A stretch of DNA of 64,000 nucleotides from Pseudo-nitzschia pungens (lineage: Eukaryota; Bacillariophyta; Bacillariophyceae; Bacillariales; Bacillariaceae), in the NCBI GenBank assembly GCA_037355855.1, contig CM074759.1:7750001-7814000 (forward strand). The letters run 5' to 3'. Of this stretch, positions 63,210 through 64,000 are shown in pieces; the first letter of the stretch is position 1; each line of letters opens with the position of its first letter. The notes under the pieces were generated by a model that saw only the letters and a list, made by a program, of their open reading frames with translations, did not search any database and was not told where the DNA came from. The position numbers and the translations under genes are program-made.

Positions 63210-64000
63210 TTAACACTGGTGCATGTGAAATTTTCGTTTTCGGTTGCTGATTTCTCTGCGGATGTGGTGGCAGGAGTTTCGATCGTGGTTGTACCGGCAG
63301 ACATCAGGAGGCAAATGACCATACATTCGCTCGTACGACACAAGATACATTCTTGGGAACACCAAAAACATGGGTGGAAGCGGTACCATAAAGAAATAAA
63401 CTGTAGAAAGCAATGTCAGATACGCTTCGAATTCCCTCGTCCCCATCTCATGTTCAATGCGGGACACTAATACCAACGAAACAGCAGCTCCAAAAGAGTA
63501 TAAGACAAATGTGAACGTAGCCCAGCGGATAATTCTTCGGATGTCACCAATTTCTTGGCGAGACGGAGTAACAAAGAAATGGAAACATCCAGTATCGAAG
63601 TTATCATGGCACCCCGTTTATCGTCGAATCTGAACATCCCATAAACTTTGTCGCCAACCTTAAGGTCTTTAACTTCTGTTTGCCAGAATATATCGTCCAC
63701 AACGTTGAGCACTAATGGTACCAATAAAGCCACCAAAAAAGGAATAACAATATGTCGAGGAAGAATTGTTTGGCGACGGCGAAATTGAGTCACTTTGTAT
63801 ACTCGATACAATTTTAAAGACAGAATGAAATCGATGATCATTATCCCGGATCGAAAAAACCAAACTTGGAGTCGGCAAACAGTGTCAAATTGATCAATAT
63901 CACCCATTAGATATGTTCCTCTTAGTAGGGGTGATGCGAATAACGTTACTCCTACAAGGTACAGTAATGATCCAAGACACATTACTGATAGAAGACGAGG
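63210..64000 (-). pseudogene. Class C GPCR-like (GABA-B type) gene end, frameshifted, cut by window
   Basis: The minus-strand frame from the window edge to 63467 shows TM3-like CRLQVWFFRSGIMIIDFILSL-KLYRVYK and TM4-like HIVIPFLVALLVPLVLNVV, the pattern of 7tm_3 receptors. After SILDVSIS (about 63575) the matching continuation is in another frame (EIGDIRRIIRWATFTFVLYSFGAA, then EAYLTLLSTVYFF), which supplies TM6 and TM7 and ends at 63210. No GT-AG intron fits, so a one- or two-base indel is likely: a pseudogene, or a sequence error. The extracellular ligand domain and TM1-2 would lie beyond 64000. Confidence 0.6.

Overview
This looks like a nuclear contig from a diatom or closely related stramenopile. 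The reasons are: short GT-AG introns in host genes; a single TrpA-TrpB fusion whose N-terminus reads as signal peptide plus plastid transit peptide with a Cys-Ala-Phe cleavage context; a second plastid-type precursor with a DUF3082 domain; a class C receptor-like fragment; and transposable elements that resemble diatom families (copia-type gag with a C-H-H-x-W-C-N knuckle, an APE/RT/RNase H LINE, a Crypton-type tyrosine recombinase, and a DDE transposase of the 'LNVD' type). No species call is possible from sequence alone.

Layout. 190-11375 is a full-length two-ORF LINE on the minus strand, bounded by a 19-bp target site duplication, with a ~2.1-kb repeat-rich 5' UTR. 11931-19628 is a 7.7-kb segment enclosed by perfect 27-bp inverted repeats that resemble plant Stowaway/mariner ends including the TA dinucleotide. 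It carries a Crypton-like tyrosine recombinase, a copia gag with one LTR, and a broken small gene. 19955-30755 and 35772-36737 form the first host-gene block: a signal peptide/phytase-like/MFS/aldonolactone-oxidase fusion, a HAD-like protein, a small membrane protein, plastid tryptophan synthase and a DUF3082 protein. 31582-34547 is a long LTR with an internally deleted LINE derivative nested in it. 38324-40183 holds a MITE, a minisatellite and a solo LTR. 40224-43016 is a STELLO-like (DUF288) glycosyltransferase gene interrupted by one TAG codon.

43119-51033 is repeat-dominated: inverted minisatellite arrays, an exact 181-bp satellite, and a 24-bp perfect inverted-repeat pair 6.8 kb apart. 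51545-58400 is a transposon graveyard: decayed DDE transposase, MITEs, and a copia pol fragment invaded by two different LTRs with clear target duplications. 59206-64000 returns to host genes: a CacyBP/SIP-like co-chaperone, a three-exon 107-residue secreted coiled-coil protein, and the end of a class C GPCR-like gene cut by the window edge.

How things fit together. Host genes sit in two small islands whose spacers are rich in TTAC/GTAA and ACCGGT words. The rest is layered mobile DNA, and target duplications allow the order of insertion to be read. The most unusual items are the three-part membrane oxidoreductase fusion, the tyrosine-recombinase unit inside Stowaway-like ends, and the LINE family whose autonomous and deleted members share arrays of covarying hairpins in the 5' UTR.
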